A DNA stretch of 64,000 bases from Shewanella jiangmenensis (GCF_018596335.1 NZ_JAHEPS010000001.1:1-64000); one strand, 5' to 3'; numbered from the stretch's first letter, positions 31,920 to 41,408 are shown. Program-made: numbers and translations. The notes: a model not told the origin generated them from the letters alone.

Positions 31920-32180
31920 TTACTCCGTATGGCTCAAATCAAGCTCACTGCCGATAAACTTGCACACAAACACCGCCTTGCCGAACTTTTCGTGGGCGGC
32001 CTGCATTTCGGTGGCAAGCATCGACATAACCGCCTGATAATCGCCCTGCACCTGGGTCGCCATGGCGTTGGTGCGCCGGATGATGCCGGGGTAGTTATCA
32101 AGCCTATGAATAAACCAGTGAATGGGCTCGACATAGTCTTCTTTGAGCGGATACATGCTGATTTCAGCGGTCAGTTTCAT
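31920..32180 (-). CDS. Thiamine-binding YkoF/MTH1187-like protein
   Basis: An 86-residue protein beginning KLTAEISMYPLKEDYVEPIHWFIHRL, the typical start of the YkoF/MTH1187 alpha-beta fold. These small proteins bind thiamine and are encoded with thiamine uptake genes. ATG 32180 has a GGGGAC stretch upstream. It lies 4 bases before pnuT and downstream of the TonB receptor gene. Confidence 0.84.
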   Translation of the reverse strand: MKLTAEISMYPLKEDYVEPIHWFIHRLDNYPGIIRRTNAMATQVQGDYQAVMSMLATEMQAAHEKFGKAVFVCKFIGSELDLSHTE

Positions 32181-32322
32181 CAGTTAAGTCCCCCTGGTCG
32201 CGCGCCTGTCGGGCACGAGAGTGATGTTTCGGGTTGATGTCAAAAATGGGGCTGCGCCAATCGCTAAACACACGCTAAACACACGCGAAACACACAAAGA
32301 TAAGTGCAGCCCGGACAGTCAA

Positions 32323-34545
32323 TTACAGGCGAATATCCAGCGTCACGCCAACCATGCGCGGGTCGCCAAAGCGGATATACTGCTTGTCAGCCCAGCCGTT
32401 GTCCGGCTCGTTGCCAAAGTAGAAACCGCGCACGCCGTAGCGTTCATCCAGCAGATTGCGGCCCCACAGGTACACAGACCAACTGTCGGCTTCGTAACCG
32501 GCGCGGGCATTGAGCACTGAGTAATCATCTGACACCGAGTCGTTGGAGTCGGAGTAGTAAAACTCGCTCTTGCCGTTGGCATTGACGTTGGCAAAGAAAC
32601 CCGCGTCCATCCGCCAGGTTGCGCCAAGGGCCCAGGTCCAGTTAGGCGCATGGGCAAGCTCGCGGCCTGATAGGTCAACCAGGGCGCCGTACTTGTCCTG
32701 ATAGCTGTAATCACCGTATTCGGCCACCAGATACCCGAGGCTGCCGTAAAAATGCAGGTTGTCAGTGGCGTACCAGTTGGCGTCAAGCTCGGCACCGTAA
32801 TTGGTTGAGCTGCCGGCATTTTCAGTAAAGAGGATAAAGCGCTGTGGCTTGAGCGGATCCTGCTGCGAGGCTGATACCTGCTGATCTTTGCGGTCCATAA
32901 AGAACAGCGCCACATTGGTGTCGAAATTGCCATCAAGGAACGCCGACTTCAGACCAACCTCGTAGTTATACAGGGTTTCGGCGCTGAACTCTTTTTTGTC
33001 GGCAAATTCTGTGGGCAGAGACATGTTAAAGCCACCGGCCTTGTAACCGCGGGCAATGCGGCCGTACAGGTTGTGGTTGTCACTGAGCTGCTTGCCAAGG
33101 GCAATGTGGCCGCCCCACATGTTTTCGCTCGGGTCGAAGTTATCGCCGGCATCGTCGCGATAATCCGATTCACGCCGCTCAAGGCGCAGGCCCACCGACA
33201 GATTCAGCGCATTGCCAAGGTCGCTGTCGAGCTGGCCAAACAGCGCCAGATTGCGGGCGCTGTACTCAGAGCGCAGCTTTTCATCGCTCCAGCCGTTGTA
33301 AAACGACTGCAGATTGTTGTCTTCATCGAGCTGCATGCCATAGAGGCCCACCAGCCAGTCGGTGCTGCCGGCGAAAATCCGGCCATCGTCGTTGCTGGCA
33401 AGGCGGAATTCCTGGGAGACAGTGGCGCGATCGCCGCGCTTATCCCAGGTGTAGTCGTATTCGCACGGCTCGGCGCCAATCACGTTCCAGTCATCGTCGT
33501 AGCTTTCACACACGCGGCTTGCCCAGTAATCGGGGTTGGCCCAGTCGCCATCGTAACCGTGGTGGTGCGCCGTGCCGCCAAAGCTGGTGAGCGAGGTCAG
33601 CTCGGCATATTTAAAGCCGTCGTGGGCGATTTTAAGGCCAACACCTGTGGTGCGCTGGGCATCGATGCCGGGCATGTCGGTCAGGGTGTCAAAGCCGTTG
33701 TTGTCCAGCGTCCAGGCATCGTAGCCGTTGTCAAAATCGGCGTGCATCAGGGTGAAATCCACCTGGGTGTTATCGCCTGCATACCAGCGCAGCTTGCTTC
33801 TGAAACTCAGCTCATCGCGCTCGTTGGTATCGCTGCGGCCAAGGAAGGCGTTATCACGAAAGCCGTCCTGACCGTGATGCTCCACCGCCACCCGGTACAA
33901 AAGCTCGCCCGAGTCCACCATGGGGCCGGAGCTGAAACCGGCGAAGGTGCGCAGGTTGTCTGAGCCAAGGCTCAGCTGGCCACCATGTTCGAACTGCTCG
34001 GTAGGGTCGTTACTTTTCAGATAAATCAGGCCGGCGAGTGCGTTGGCGCCGTAGCGGGTACCCTGGGGACCTCGCAGCACTTCAACCTGCTGCAAATCGT
34101 ACATGGACGACACCATGCCAAGGCCTGAAAGGTCAATATCATCAATAATGTAGCCAACAGATGAGTTGGGCGCACCTTTGTAATCTTCCTGCTCGCCCAC
34201 GCCGCGAATCTGGAAATAACGGGGGCGCGAGGTGCCGCCGGACCAGTTGAAGTTGGCCACTGTGCCCAGAATGTCTTCAAAGTGCTGCGCGCCTTCATCT
34301 TCAATTTTCTGAGCGTCAATCACGGTCACGCTGGAGGGGATTTTTTCTACCGCAAGCCCACGAAAATCGGCGGTGACCAACATGACTTCCATCGGCTCTT
34401 CAGTGCTTTCAGGCTCGCTGGCATAGGCTGGAGCGAGCGCAGCCATAGCGGCAGTGATGGCAACAGTCAGCGGCGCCAGACCAAAACGGGCGGGCTCGAA
34501 ACGGGCCAGAAGATGAGTATTACGAGTGCGGGATTGTGTAGACAT
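32323..34545 (-). CDS. TonB-dependent receptor, probable thiamine receptor
   Basis: A 740-residue outer-membrane receptor. The signal peptide ends AYASEPE, then a TonB-box region (MEVMLVTADF), a plug domain (about 60-175, IPSSVTVIDAQKIEDEGAQHFEDIL ... VEVLRGPQGTRYGANALAG) and a 22-stranded barrel ending FGDPRMVGVTLDIRL. First gene behind a TPP riboswitch, so it should import thiamine or its phosphates and be expressed when TPP is low. Confidence 0.9.
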   Translation of the reverse strand: MSTQSRTRNTHLLARFEPARFGLAPLTVAITAAMAALAPAYASEPESTEEPMEVMLVTADFRGLAVEKIPSSVTVIDAQKIEDEGAQHFEDILGTVANFNWSGGTSRPRYFQIRGVGEQEDYKGAPNSSVGYIIDDIDLSGLGMVSSMYDLQQVEVLRGPQGTRYGANALAGLIYLKSNDPTEQFEHGGQLSLGSDNLRTFAGFSSGPMVDSGELLYRVAVEHHGQDGFRDNAFLGRSDTNERDELSFRSKLRWYAGDNTQVDFTLMHADFDNGYDAWTLDNNGFDTLTDMPGIDAQRTTGVGLKIAHDGFKYAELTSLTSFGGTAHHHGYDGDWANPDYWASRVCESYDDDWNVIGAEPCEYDYTWDKRGDRATVSQEFRLASNDDGRIFAGSTDWLVGLYGMQLDEDNNLQSFYNGWSDEKLRSEYSARNLALFGQLDSDLGNALNLSVGLRLERRESDYRDDAGDNFDPSENMWGGHIALGKQLSDNHNLYGRIARGYKAGGFNMSLPTEFADKKEFSAETLYNYEVGLKSAFLDGNFDTNVALFFMDRKDQQVSASQQDPLKPQRFILFTENAGSSTNYGAELDANWYATDNLHFYGSLGYLVAEYGDYSYQDKYGALVDLSGRELAHAPNWTWALGATWRMDAGFFANVNANGKSEFYYSDSNDSVSDDYSVLNARAGYEADSWSVYLWGRNLLDERYGVRGFYFGNEPDNGWADKQYIRFGDPRMVGVTLDIRL

Positions 34546-34599
34546 CGGGACCTCAACAGTACTGTATGAGATCCGGCAAGCTCGGAGCGGTGAGACGTT

Positions 34600-34695
34600 C
34601 TCGGTTTCAGCCCATTCCTACGCCGGTATCAGCCGGATCAGGTTCTAAGGGTTTGTCGTAAGACATCTCAGTCAGCAATAGGCAGACACCCCTTG
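34600..34695 (-). ncRNA. TPP riboswitch (THI element)
   Basis: Read on the minus strand the leader has all conserved parts: GGGGTGTCTGCC (P1/P2), CTGAGATG, the variable P3 arm, AACCTGATCCGGCTGATACC and GGCGTAGGAATGG. It ends about 55 bases before the TonB receptor start. Binding of thiamine pyrophosphate should shut off the downstream four-gene operon. No clear terminator hairpin follows, so control at translation start is possible. Confidence 0.93.
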
Positions 34696-34902
34696 GCGAG
34701 CGCGATTATACGCCCAAACCGGTGGCAAACGATACTTTTGTTGCAATCTGTTTGAACAATTTGCCGCCAATCCCGAAACGCAAACAAGTTACAGCACCCG
34801 GCACAGCGCCCGCACGGTGGGCAGCGGGCGACGCGCGGCGCCAAAATACTCATAGAGAAACCCGCTTTGAAAGCCTGCACAGCTAATCTGCCACGGAGCA
34901 AC

Positions 34903-34928
34903 AAAAAACGCCCCGGTTGGGGCGTTTT
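34903..34928 (-). terminator. Intrinsic terminator
   Basis: CGCCCC-GGTT-GGGGCG with T-run on the minus strand; ends the ycfL transcript. Confidence 0.82.
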
Positions 34929-34932
34929 GCGG

Positions 34933-34992
34933 CGCTTTCGCTTAAGTAACTTTCTCCTAAGGAGCTTTTTCTTGAGCAGCTTTCTCTTTAGC
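34933..34992. repeat. Four degenerate 15-bp tandem units
   Basis: Units CGCTTTCGCTTAAGT, AACTTTCTCCTAAGG, AGCTTTTTCTTGAGC and AGCTTTCTCTTTAGC occupy 34933-34992, between the ycfL stop and its terminator. Confidence 0.83.
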
Positions 34993-35014
34993 AGCTAAGT
35001 CAGGCGCCTGGTCC

Positions 35015-35425
35015 TCAATTGGAAAAGGCTTTACGTACATACACTTCAAAGCTGCTGGCATTGGGGTTTGGCGCCACAGATGACACCTGTTGCTGCTGCT
35101 TGCCGTGCAGTTTAAGTGACTGCCAGCTCTGGCCTTCGCTGTCGATGGCAAGGCCATTGGCATCATACCAGCTGAAGCGGTATTGCAGGCGCAGATCGGT
35201 GGCACTTTTACTCTGGATAAGTGCATGGGCTTTAAGCATATCGCCACTGACGGCAAGCTTAAGGTCGCTGACGCTCACATCGCGGCCAAAGTTACTGTTG
35301 TCGACCCGGGTCTCGCCGCTTGATGAGGCCGAAATACCGGCGGTGTGATTGGCGCAGCCCACAGTGCCAAGCGCCAGCGTGGCCGCCATGGCGACAAGTA
35401 GCAACCCCTTAATCCGTGTACTCAT
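35015..35425 (-). CDS. ycfL: YcfL family lipoprotein
   Basis: A 136-residue protein with lipobox LGTVGCAN and the YcfL core VSDLKLAVSGDMLKAHALIQSKSATDLRLQYRFSWYDANGLAI. It is a periplasmic lipoprotein of unknown function; in other bacteria ycfL neighbours the LpoB gene, which is absent here. AAGGAG precedes the ATG. Confidence 0.84.
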   Translation of the reverse strand: MSTRIKGLLLVAMAATLALGTVGCANHTAGISASSSGETRVDNSNFGRDVSVSDLKLAVSGDMLKAHALIQSKSATDLRLQYRFSWYDANGLAIDSEGQSWQSLKLHGKQQQQVSSVAPNPNASSFEVYVRKAFSN

Positions 35426-35500
35426 GCTATCTCCTTGAACTTGGTTAACTTAACTTTTATGCTGGCCCAAAAGCCCGGCGCTTTACTTGATCCTTGGCGT

Positions 35501-35536
35501 GGCGCTATGTCTTAGGCTGACGCTTTGTCTTAAGGT
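35501..35536. repeat. Two degenerate 18-bp units
   Basis: GGCGCTATGTCTTAGGCT followed by GACGCTTTGTCTTAAGGT, 14 of 18 identical, in the gap between ycfL and the thioesterase gene. Confidence 0.7.
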
Positions 35537-35618
35537 GACACAGCTAAACTGAACCCGGCCTTAACGCCCCTGGCTGGCTTTTGAATCCTACTGCCAGCGC
35601 TTAAAAGCCGCCAGCGGC

Positions 35619-36608
35619 TTAATCAATCAGGAAGTGCGCCCGCGCCGTGGCTATCAGTTGCTTGCGGTTGGTCTGCCAGCAGTTGATATTCACGTTGGCA
35701 ACGCGCCGGCCCTGACGGGTTATCACGCACTCGGCATAGGTATCCTTGTGCAAACCGGCGCGCAGGTAGTCGATGGAAAAATCCACCACCTTGGGTACCC
35801 GCGATGTTTGCATAAATACCATCAGCTGCACAATCGCCGACATTTCCATAAATCCGGCAATCACCCCACCGTGAATGGCAGGCAACACCGGATTGCCGAT
35901 GTTGGCATCCCGCGCAGGCAAGCGGCACACCAGTTCATCACCAAAACGCTCGACCTGCATCCCGATAAAGCGTGCATAGGGCACCTGCTCAAGCAGATGA
36001 CCAAAGTCGTTAAGCTCGGTCACCCGCCGGACGATTTCTTTGACGTCCATGGGCGCGGCCGGGCTTGTGGCATCGGGGCAGTGAGAAAGCTCAGTCACCT
36101 CAGGGCCAAGGATGATGCCATCCTGATTGAGCGCGTTTCTGAACTGCTCCCCCACCATGTCGGGACTGATGCGCATAAAAGAGCCCACCGCATGGGCGAT
36201 CGGCTCATCTATGCTGTCCTGATAGGCAATGGCGCGGGTAAAGGCGATGTTGCTCGACAGGCGGTAACACTCGGCAAAGGCATACACCGGCTTGCCGGGC
36301 TCAGCCGGACGCATATAGTCCACCCGCAAATCCAGGGTCGGCGAAATCTCCAGGGTAGCAAACTTTTCCTGAATGGCGCACACCACGGCGGTGCCGCTGG
36401 CGGTATCGATAAGGGTGGTGATCACCCCGCCATGAATGACCCCGGTGTCAGGATAACCAATCAGCGCCGGACTGTAGGGCAGCTCAATCAGCACATGGTG
36501 TTCACTGCCTTCAAGCACATTTAGGCCAAGGCGGCGGCACTGGGCGAGTTGGCTGACAAAGCGGCGCGCGAGGGCGGTCAGCGGGAAAAAGTCGGTATTC
36601 ACCTTCAT
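35619..36608 (-). CDS. Fused double hotdog (PaaI-type) thioesterase
   Basis: About 329 residues from ATG 36608. It holds two complete 4HBT/PaaI hotdog domains: the first (about 20-150) has GVIHGGVITTLIDTASGTAV and the second (about 200-325) has PAIHGGVIAGFMEMSAIVQL. Each repeats the helix containing the family's catalytic HGG region. Most relatives are single-domain and dimerise; here the pair is in one chain, so the first domain's differing partner residues may allow one active site to be lost. It follows hinT by 17 bases. Confidence 0.88.
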   Translation of the reverse strand: MKVNTDFFPLTALARRFVSQLAQCRRLGLNVLEGSEHHVLIELPYSPALIGYPDTGVIHGGVITTLIDTASGTAVVCAIQEKFATLEISPTLDLRVDYMRPAEPGKPVYAFAECYRLSSNIAFTRAIAYQDSIDEPIAHAVGSFMRISPDMVGEQFRNALNQDGIILGPEVTELSHCPDATSPAAPMDVKEIVRRVTELNDFGHLLEQVPYARFIGMQVERFGDELVCRLPARDANIGNPVLPAIHGGVIAGFMEMSAIVQLMVFMQTSRVPKVVDFSIDYLRAGLHKDTYAECVITRQGRRVANVNINCWQTNRKQLIATARAHFLID

Positions 36609-36625
36609 CTGATTGCCCGCCGGTG

Positions 36626-36979
36626 TCAGCACTGGCACAGCATGGGGCCAAGGGGCTCGCCGCCAACCAGGTGCATGTGGATATGGTAAACTTCCTGCCC
36701 GCCGTGGCGGTTACAGTTCATGATAAGGCGATAGCCGTCTTTGGCGATGCCGGCTTCTTCTGCCAGTTTCGCCGCCACGGTAAAAAGGCGACCCAAGGCC
36801 TGCTCATCTGAGGCTTTGACATCGTTGGCGGTCGGGATCAGGTGATTGGGGATAATCAGAATATGGGTCGGCGCCTTGGGGGCTATATCGCGAAAAGCGG
36901 TTACCAGCTCATCCTGATACAGGATCTCGGCGGGGATTTCGCGGCGGATGATCTTGCTGAAAATGGTTTCTTCGGCCAT
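36626..36979 (-). CDS. hinT: HIT family purine nucleoside phosphoramidase
   Basis: A 117-residue protein with [28 protein letters not shown] at the N-terminus and the catalytic HIT motif [11 protein letters not shown] (about 97-107). HinT hydrolyses adenosine phosphoramidates and lysyl-AMP in the cytoplasm. Confidence 0.95.
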   Translation of the reverse strand: MAEETIFSKIIRREIPAEILYQDELVTAFRDIAPKAPTHILIIPNHLIPTANDVKASDEQALGRLFTVAAKLAEEAGIAKDGYRLIMNCNRHGGQEVYHIHMHLVGGEPLGPMLCQC

Positions 36980-37188
36980 GGTGGACTCCGTACTCTGACT
37001 GGGCGACCGTCATTGGTCGGCCACAAATAAATGACTGGCTTTATGCCTGAAATTCAATGGGCTTATGATAGCAAGCCCGGCGCCAATTGGGTAAGGGAAA
37101 TCCCCGCCTTGCGGCGCAGAAAAATGCCCCTTTGCCAATAAGCAGGAATTTTGGCAGCATGCCTGCATGTCCTAGATTGGAAATGATT

Positions 37189-38952
37189 ATGATCCGTTTC
37201 AGTATTGCGCCAACCGACCCAAAGGTGCACCTTTTCAGCGTGACTCTTGAGATTGACTCCCCCGCACCGCGCCAGCAATTATCCCTGCCCGCCTGGCTGC
37301 CAGGCTCCTATATGATCAGGGATTTTGCGCGCAATATCATTTCGTTATCAGCAGCGCAGCAGGGCCAGCCCCTGGCGGTGACTCAGCTTGATAAACAGCG
37401 CTGGCAGCTTGAAAACCAAAGCCCAGCGCCCATCAGGGTGAGCTATCAGGTGTATGCCTTTGATTTATCGGTCCGCAGCGCACACCTTGATATGACCCAC
37501 GGTTTTTTCAATGGCTCCAGCGTGTTTCTCGCGGTAGAAGGCCAAACCGACTCGGTTCAGCACGTGACGATTTTGCCGCCCGCCGAGCCTTCCCTCAGCG
37601 CCTGGCGCCTTGCCACCACCCTGCCCCGAAACGGCGCCGGGCAATGGCAATTTGGCCAATATCAGGCCGAAAATTACGATGCGCTTATCGACCATCCGGT
37701 GGAGATGGGCGAATTTACCCTGGCAAGTTTCGATGCCTGCGGTACACCGCATCATGTGGTGCTGACCGGACGCCATCGCTGCCATATGCAAAGGCTGTGC
37801 GACGACCTCAAAGCCATCTGCGAAACCCAAATCCGCTTTTTTGGCGGCAAAGCGCCCTTCGATGAATACCTGTTTATGACCATGGTGCTCGACAATGGCT
37901 TTGGCGGGCTTGAACATCGCAGCTCCACCGCACTGGTGTGCTCCCGTAAAGACCTGCCGCTTGGCATAGATAGCAAGGTCAGCAAAGACTACCGCACCTA
38001 TTTATCCCTTTGCAGCCACGAGTATTTTCATAACTGGAACGTGAAGCGCATCAAGCCGGACTGCTTTACGCCCTATGCGCTCGAGAGTGAAACCTACACC
38101 CGTCAGCTGTGGGCCTATGAGGGCCTGACATCCTATTACGACGACCTGTTGACCCTGCGCGCCGGGCGGGTGGATGTAGCCTCTTACCTCGATATGCTGA
38201 GCGAAACCATGACCAGGGTGTATCGCGGCAAAGGGCGCTTCAAGCAAAGCCTTCGGGATTCAAGCTTTAACGCCTGGACCAAGTTCTACAAACAGGATGA
38301 AAACGCCCAAAACGCCATCGTGAGTTACTACACCAAGGGTGCGCTGTTTGGCCTGTATCTGGACTTGAGCATACGGGCCGAAACCGACGGCAAGGCAAGC
38401 CTCGATACCCTGATGCAGCTGCTGTGGCGCCGCTTCGGTGAAACCGGCATAGGCACCAGCGAGCAGTGCCATCAACAGCTTACCGCTGAAATTCTTGGCC
38501 GCGACGTGAGTGACCTGTTTGCCTTCCTTGACAGCACAGACGACCTGCCGCTGGAGCCGCTGCTCGCCCGCTTTGGGGTGAATATGCTTCACCGTGCGCC
38601 GTCCGGTCAAAGCGACACAGGCGGCGGCAATCCATCGCCGCTGGCAACCTCGCTTGGCGCCAAGTACAAAGCCGAGGCCATTGGCGTACGCATTCAAACT
38701 GTGGCCGAAGGCGGCAGCGCGCACCAAGCCGGATTGTCGGCTGGGGACTTACTGATTGCCGTTGACGGGCTGCAGGCGAGCGCAAGCCTTGAAAGCCAGC
38801 TTGAAAGCTATGGCGTCGGCGCCAAGCTTGAGCTGCATTTCTTCAGACGCGATGAGCTGATGCAAAGCACTATGCTGCTGCAGGCCGCGCCGGCCGATAC
38901 CCTGTCGCTGCTGCTTATCGATGAGACCGCCGCCAGGGCCTGGCTCGGCTGA
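37189..38952 (+). CDS. M61 family peptidase with PDZ domain
   Basis: About 587 residues. Zinc motif HEYFH at residue 277 (SLCSHEYFHNWNVKRIKP), Glu ligand region in LWAYEGLTSYYDDLLTLRAG, and a C-terminal PDZ domain (about 490-570: IGVRIQTVAEGGSAHQAGLSAGDLLIAVDG). M61 enzymes are glycyl-type aminopeptidases with a catalytic domain and PDZ. No signal peptide is seen, so it is cytoplasmic. Two in-frame ATGs (37183, 37189) exist; the second is better spaced from GGAA. Confidence 0.9.
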   Translation: MIRFSIAPTDPKVHLFSVTLEIDSPAPRQQLSLPAWLPGSYMIRDFARNIISLSAAQQGQPLAVTQLDKQRWQLENQSPAPIRVSYQVYAFDLSVRSAHLDMTHGFFNGSSVFLAVEGQTDSVQHVTILPPAEPSLSAWRLATTLPRNGAGQWQFGQYQAENYDALIDHPVEMGEFTLASFDACGTPHHVVLTGRHRCHMQRLCDDLKAICETQIRFFGGKAPFDEYLFMTMVLDNGFGGLEHRSSTALVCSRKDLPLGIDSKVSKDYRTYLSLCSHEYFHNWNVKRIKPDCFTPYALESETYTRQLWAYEGLTSYYDDLLTLRAGRVDVASYLDMLSETMTRVYRGKGRFKQSLRDSSFNAWTKFYKQDENAQNAIVSYYTKGALFGLYLDLSIRAETDGKASLDTLMQLLWRRFGETGIGTSEQCHQQLTAEILGRDVSDLFAFLDSTDDLPLEPLLARFGVNMLHRAPSGQSDTGGGNPSPLATSLGAKYKAEAIGVRIQTVAEGGSAHQAGLSAGDLLIAVDGLQASASLESQLESYGVGAKLELHFFRRDELMQSTMLLQAAPADTLSLLLIDETAARAWLG

Positions 38953-38967
38953 TGGCTGATGGCTGAT
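38947..38967 (+). repeat. Three perfect copies of GGCTGAT at the M61 stop codon
   Basis: GGCTGAT at 38947, 38954 and 38961; the first contains the stop codon TGA. Confidence 0.9.
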
Positions 38968-39015
38968 AGCCGTTTAAGCCATCAACCCGCAGTAATTCAC
39001 TGCGGCGGAAAAAAG

Positions 39016-39041
39016 AAAAGGCGCCCAAGGCGCCTTTTTTG
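39016..39041. terminator. Bidirectional intrinsic terminator
   Basis: AAAAGGCGCC-CAA-GGCGCCTTTTTT between the convergent M61 and csgG genes. Confidence 0.9.
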
Positions 39042-39062
39042 CTGCTAAGTGCCCTACTGCGC

Positions 39063-39914
39063 TCAGCTTTTATCTTCTTTCGCCGGATACACGGCCGCCT
39101 CGGGGAAGGCTTCCAGCCAGTATTTTTGCAGCACCGGATTGTTTACATCATCCTTGGGATTGGCAAGCGCCCAGGAGCCCTTCCAGATCCCATCGGCAAT
39201 CAGATGCACCACAGCGCTTTCGATGGCAGCCGCCACACACAGGCTGACCGGCTCGTTGGTGGTGATCCCGGCTTCGGCTTCAAGCAGTTTTTGCGCCTCA
39301 ATAAACTTGAACACGCCTGCGGTAATTTCCTGCGATAACACCGACTTGGTGGTGGTAACACTGGAGAGTAAGCGGCCGGTGCGAATATCCACTGCGCGCA
39401 GATTCACAGTGACACTGTCGACCCGGTACTGCCCCGATGCACCAATGCCCAGATAACGGGCGCCGGCGCCGCCGGTTTTGATGTTGGTGTCGTAGGCCAC
39501 TATGCCGCCTTCCATCAGAATTTGGGCGCTGGACAGCTGCGGCAGTTTGCTGCCATCACCACCCAACGCGGCGCGGACAATTTTGCGCTCGGTCAGCAAA
39601 TTCTGCAGGCCCTCACGTTCGACCGGAATAAACCAGCGCGAATCGTTTAGAGCCTTTGCCAGAAAAGCCGTGCCACTTTGGGGCACTGCCGTAGAGAAGT
39701 TACTTGCCGGAATGGGTTTGTACTGGCCGGTTTGATCGCGAAAATCATACACGGCGGCGAACATCGGGCCAGCGGGGGTTGGCAATCCCTGCAAATCGTA
39801 ATAGGAGCTGCCACGGGGCATCAGGCTGCTTGCCTGGCCGGTGGGCGCTTCATCGAGGGAGGTGGCGCAGCCGCCAAGCAGCAACAGGCCGATTAATGCG
39901 CTGAGCCGTAACAT
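39063..39914 (-). CDS. csgG: Curli secretion channel CsgG
   Basis: A 283-residue outer-membrane lipoprotein with lipobox LLGGCAT, followed by the CsgG domain: AVYDFRDQTGQYKPI, RWFIPVEREGLQNLLTERKIVRAAL, and AGARYLGIGASGQYRVDSVTVNLRAVDIRTGRLLSSVTTTKSV, which forms the barrel hairpins. It oligomerises into the curlin export pore. Last gene of csgDEFG; its ATG overlaps the csgF stop. Confidence 0.96.
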   Translation of the reverse strand: MLRLSALIGLLLLGGCATSLDEAPTGQASSLMPRGSSYYDLQGLPTPAGPMFAAVYDFRDQTGQYKPIPASNFSTAVPQSGTAFLAKALNDSRWFIPVEREGLQNLLTERKIVRAALGGDGSKLPQLSSAQILMEGGIVAYDTNIKTGGAGARYLGIGASGQYRVDSVTVNLRAVDIRTGRLLSSVTTTKSVLSQEITAGVFKFIEAQKLLEAEAGITTNEPVSLCVAAAIESAVVHLIADGIWKGSWALANPKDDVNNPVLQKYWLEAFPEAAVYPAKEDKS

Positions 39915-40300
39915 CAGTCATCTCCTCCAAGGCCGCCGACTTCAATCACAGTGGTTTCGCCGGATGCCTTGTCGGTGATATGCACCAACAGCACGCCGTC
40001 TTCGTTAACCACCTGAATATTAAAGTCCTTGGTGCTGAGATAACCTTCGCCGCCGTTGGCTGCGTCGTTAAAAAGCTGGCTCATCAGCCGCGCTTCGAGG
40101 GAGCCTGCCAGTCGGTCAAGCGCCGATGGCGGCGTATAGCCTGAGCTTGATTTGTGTTCATTCTGGGCGGAGGCATTGCCCAGAAGGTAGGAGCCGTTGA
40201 GGGCGTTACCCCCAAAGGCAGGATTTACCGGGGTGTACACCAGTTGTGTCGCCCCCGCCGAACCACAGCAAAGCAGTCCGGCTATCAGCCAAATTTTCAT
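39914..40300 (-). CDS. csgF: Curli assembly factor CsgF
   Basis: A 128-residue secreted protein with a signal peptide ending CGSAGA, then TQLVYTPVNPAFGGNALNGSYLLGNASAQN, the constriction peptide that inserts in the CsgG pore, and a C-terminal domain on the cell surface that passes curlin to CsgB. Confidence 0.95.
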   Translation of the reverse strand: MKIWLIAGLLCCGSAGATQLVYTPVNPAFGGNALNGSYLLGNASAQNEHKSSSGYTPPSALDRLAGSLEARLMSQLFNDAANGGEGYLSTKDFNIQVVNEDGVLLVHITDKASGETTVIEVGGLGGDD

Positions 40301-40314
40301 GATACATTCCCTGT

Positions 40315-40779
40315 CTAAAACTCATCGGCGGCCAAATCCGGTTCCGCCATCACCTGCCACGCGGATTGCTGCTTTTGCTGCCTGAGCAGCTCATCAACCC
40401 GTTTGGCGGCGGCCTCTGCCTGTGCATCAATCTGCCTGCTGACCGGTGACACCACGGTCGAAAACACAGGTTTACGGTTGTGCAGCACCAGTATTTTACT
40501 GCCGCTGCGGGCCGTTGCCTGCTCGACCACCGTCAGGCCTGCATGCTCGCCAGTGCCTCCTATATCACGCCACGCGCTGACAAACTCACGGTAAAAACGA
40601 TGACCCATGCGGGTCATGGCGCGATTAAGGATAAGTCCATCTATCAGATCCGATTCAGTGCGGGGTTTTGCATCGCTGGTAGCCTGCCCTTCGGCGACAA
40701 CAGAGGGCAGGATAATGCCCTCATCCGACGCCAGAGCACCGCCGCACAGCAGCAGCGCCCACAGCAGATGCCGTTTCAC
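40315..40779 (-). CDS. csgE: Curli chaperone-like factor CsgE
   Basis: A 154-residue protein with a signal peptide (WALLLCGGALASDE), then DGLILNRAMTRMGHRFYREFVSAWRDIGG, the CsgE core that caps CsgG on the periplasmic side. The GTG start at 40779 overlaps the csgD stop (GTGA) and has GAGG upstream. Confidence 0.94.
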   Translation of the reverse strand: MKRHLLWALLLCGGALASDEGIILPSVVAEGQATSDAKPRTESDLIDGLILNRAMTRMGHRFYREFVSAWRDIGGTGEHAGLTVVEQATARSGSKILVLHNRKPVFSTVVSPVSRQIDAQAEAAAKRVDELLRQQKQQSAWQVMAEPDLAADEF

Positions 40780-41408
40780 ACATGAACCTCGTGCAGGTGT
40801 GTCTGTGCCCAGGCAATGGCCTGACCACGGCTGGAAACACCTATCTTACGAAATGCACGGTAAAGGTGGGTCTTGATGGTGCTTTCACTGACAAACAAGC
40901 GGTTGGCGATATCGAGGTTGGTGCTGCCTGACAACAGGGCCTGCAACACTTCACGCTCACGAATGGTCAGCTTGTCGCTGTCTTCTTCGTATTCATCGCC
41001 GTTGGCATTGCGCAGCAGCTGCGCGGGGATTTGATTACGCCCTTTAAGAATTTCACCAAGGCCCTCTCCCACGTCGGCAAGGCTGGCGTCGAAAAAGAAT
41101 ACACCGGCGGTGACGGAGGGGTTGATAAGGAACTTGGCATCAGTTTGGCGAGGAAAGTGGATGAAGACGACCTTGATGGATGAATATTCCCTTTCAACAT
41201 GCTTTTGCAGCTGATATGCCTTTTGCAAATCAACCGACGCCAAATCTATCACCACCAGAGAAACCTGACTCAAATGCAGTTTATTGCTCATTTCCTCAGG
41301 GGCAGCTTTGGTGAGTTTCACCAAAAACTCCTGTGGCCAACGGCAATCCAGCAAATCACCCAATAAATGCGAACGAGATACTACCATCCAATGAATAATC
41401 TTGAACAT
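40776..41408 (-). CDS. csgD: CsgD-like LuxR-type curli regulator
   Basis: About 210 residues with an N-terminal receiver-like domain (to about 140) and a C-terminal LuxR helix-turn-helix LTIREREVLQALLSGSTNLDIANRLFVSESTIKTHLYRAF. The start is ATG 41408 because GGAGG lies 9 bases upstream; the frame from 41417 would begin on it. It leads the csgDEFG unit and should control csgBA. In E. coli the csgDEFG and csgBAC operons are divergent, whereas here all point the same way. Confidence 0.9.
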   Translation of the reverse strand: MFKIIHWMVVSRSHLLGDLLDCRWPQEFLVKLTKAAPEEMSNKLHLSQVSLVVIDLASVDLQKAYQLQKHVEREYSSIKVVFIHFPRQTDAKFLINPSVTAGVFFFDASLADVGEGLGEILKGRNQIPAQLLRNANGDEYEEDSDKLTIREREVLQALLSGSTNLDIANRLFVSESTIKTHLYRAFRKIGVSSRGQAIAWAQTHLHEVHV

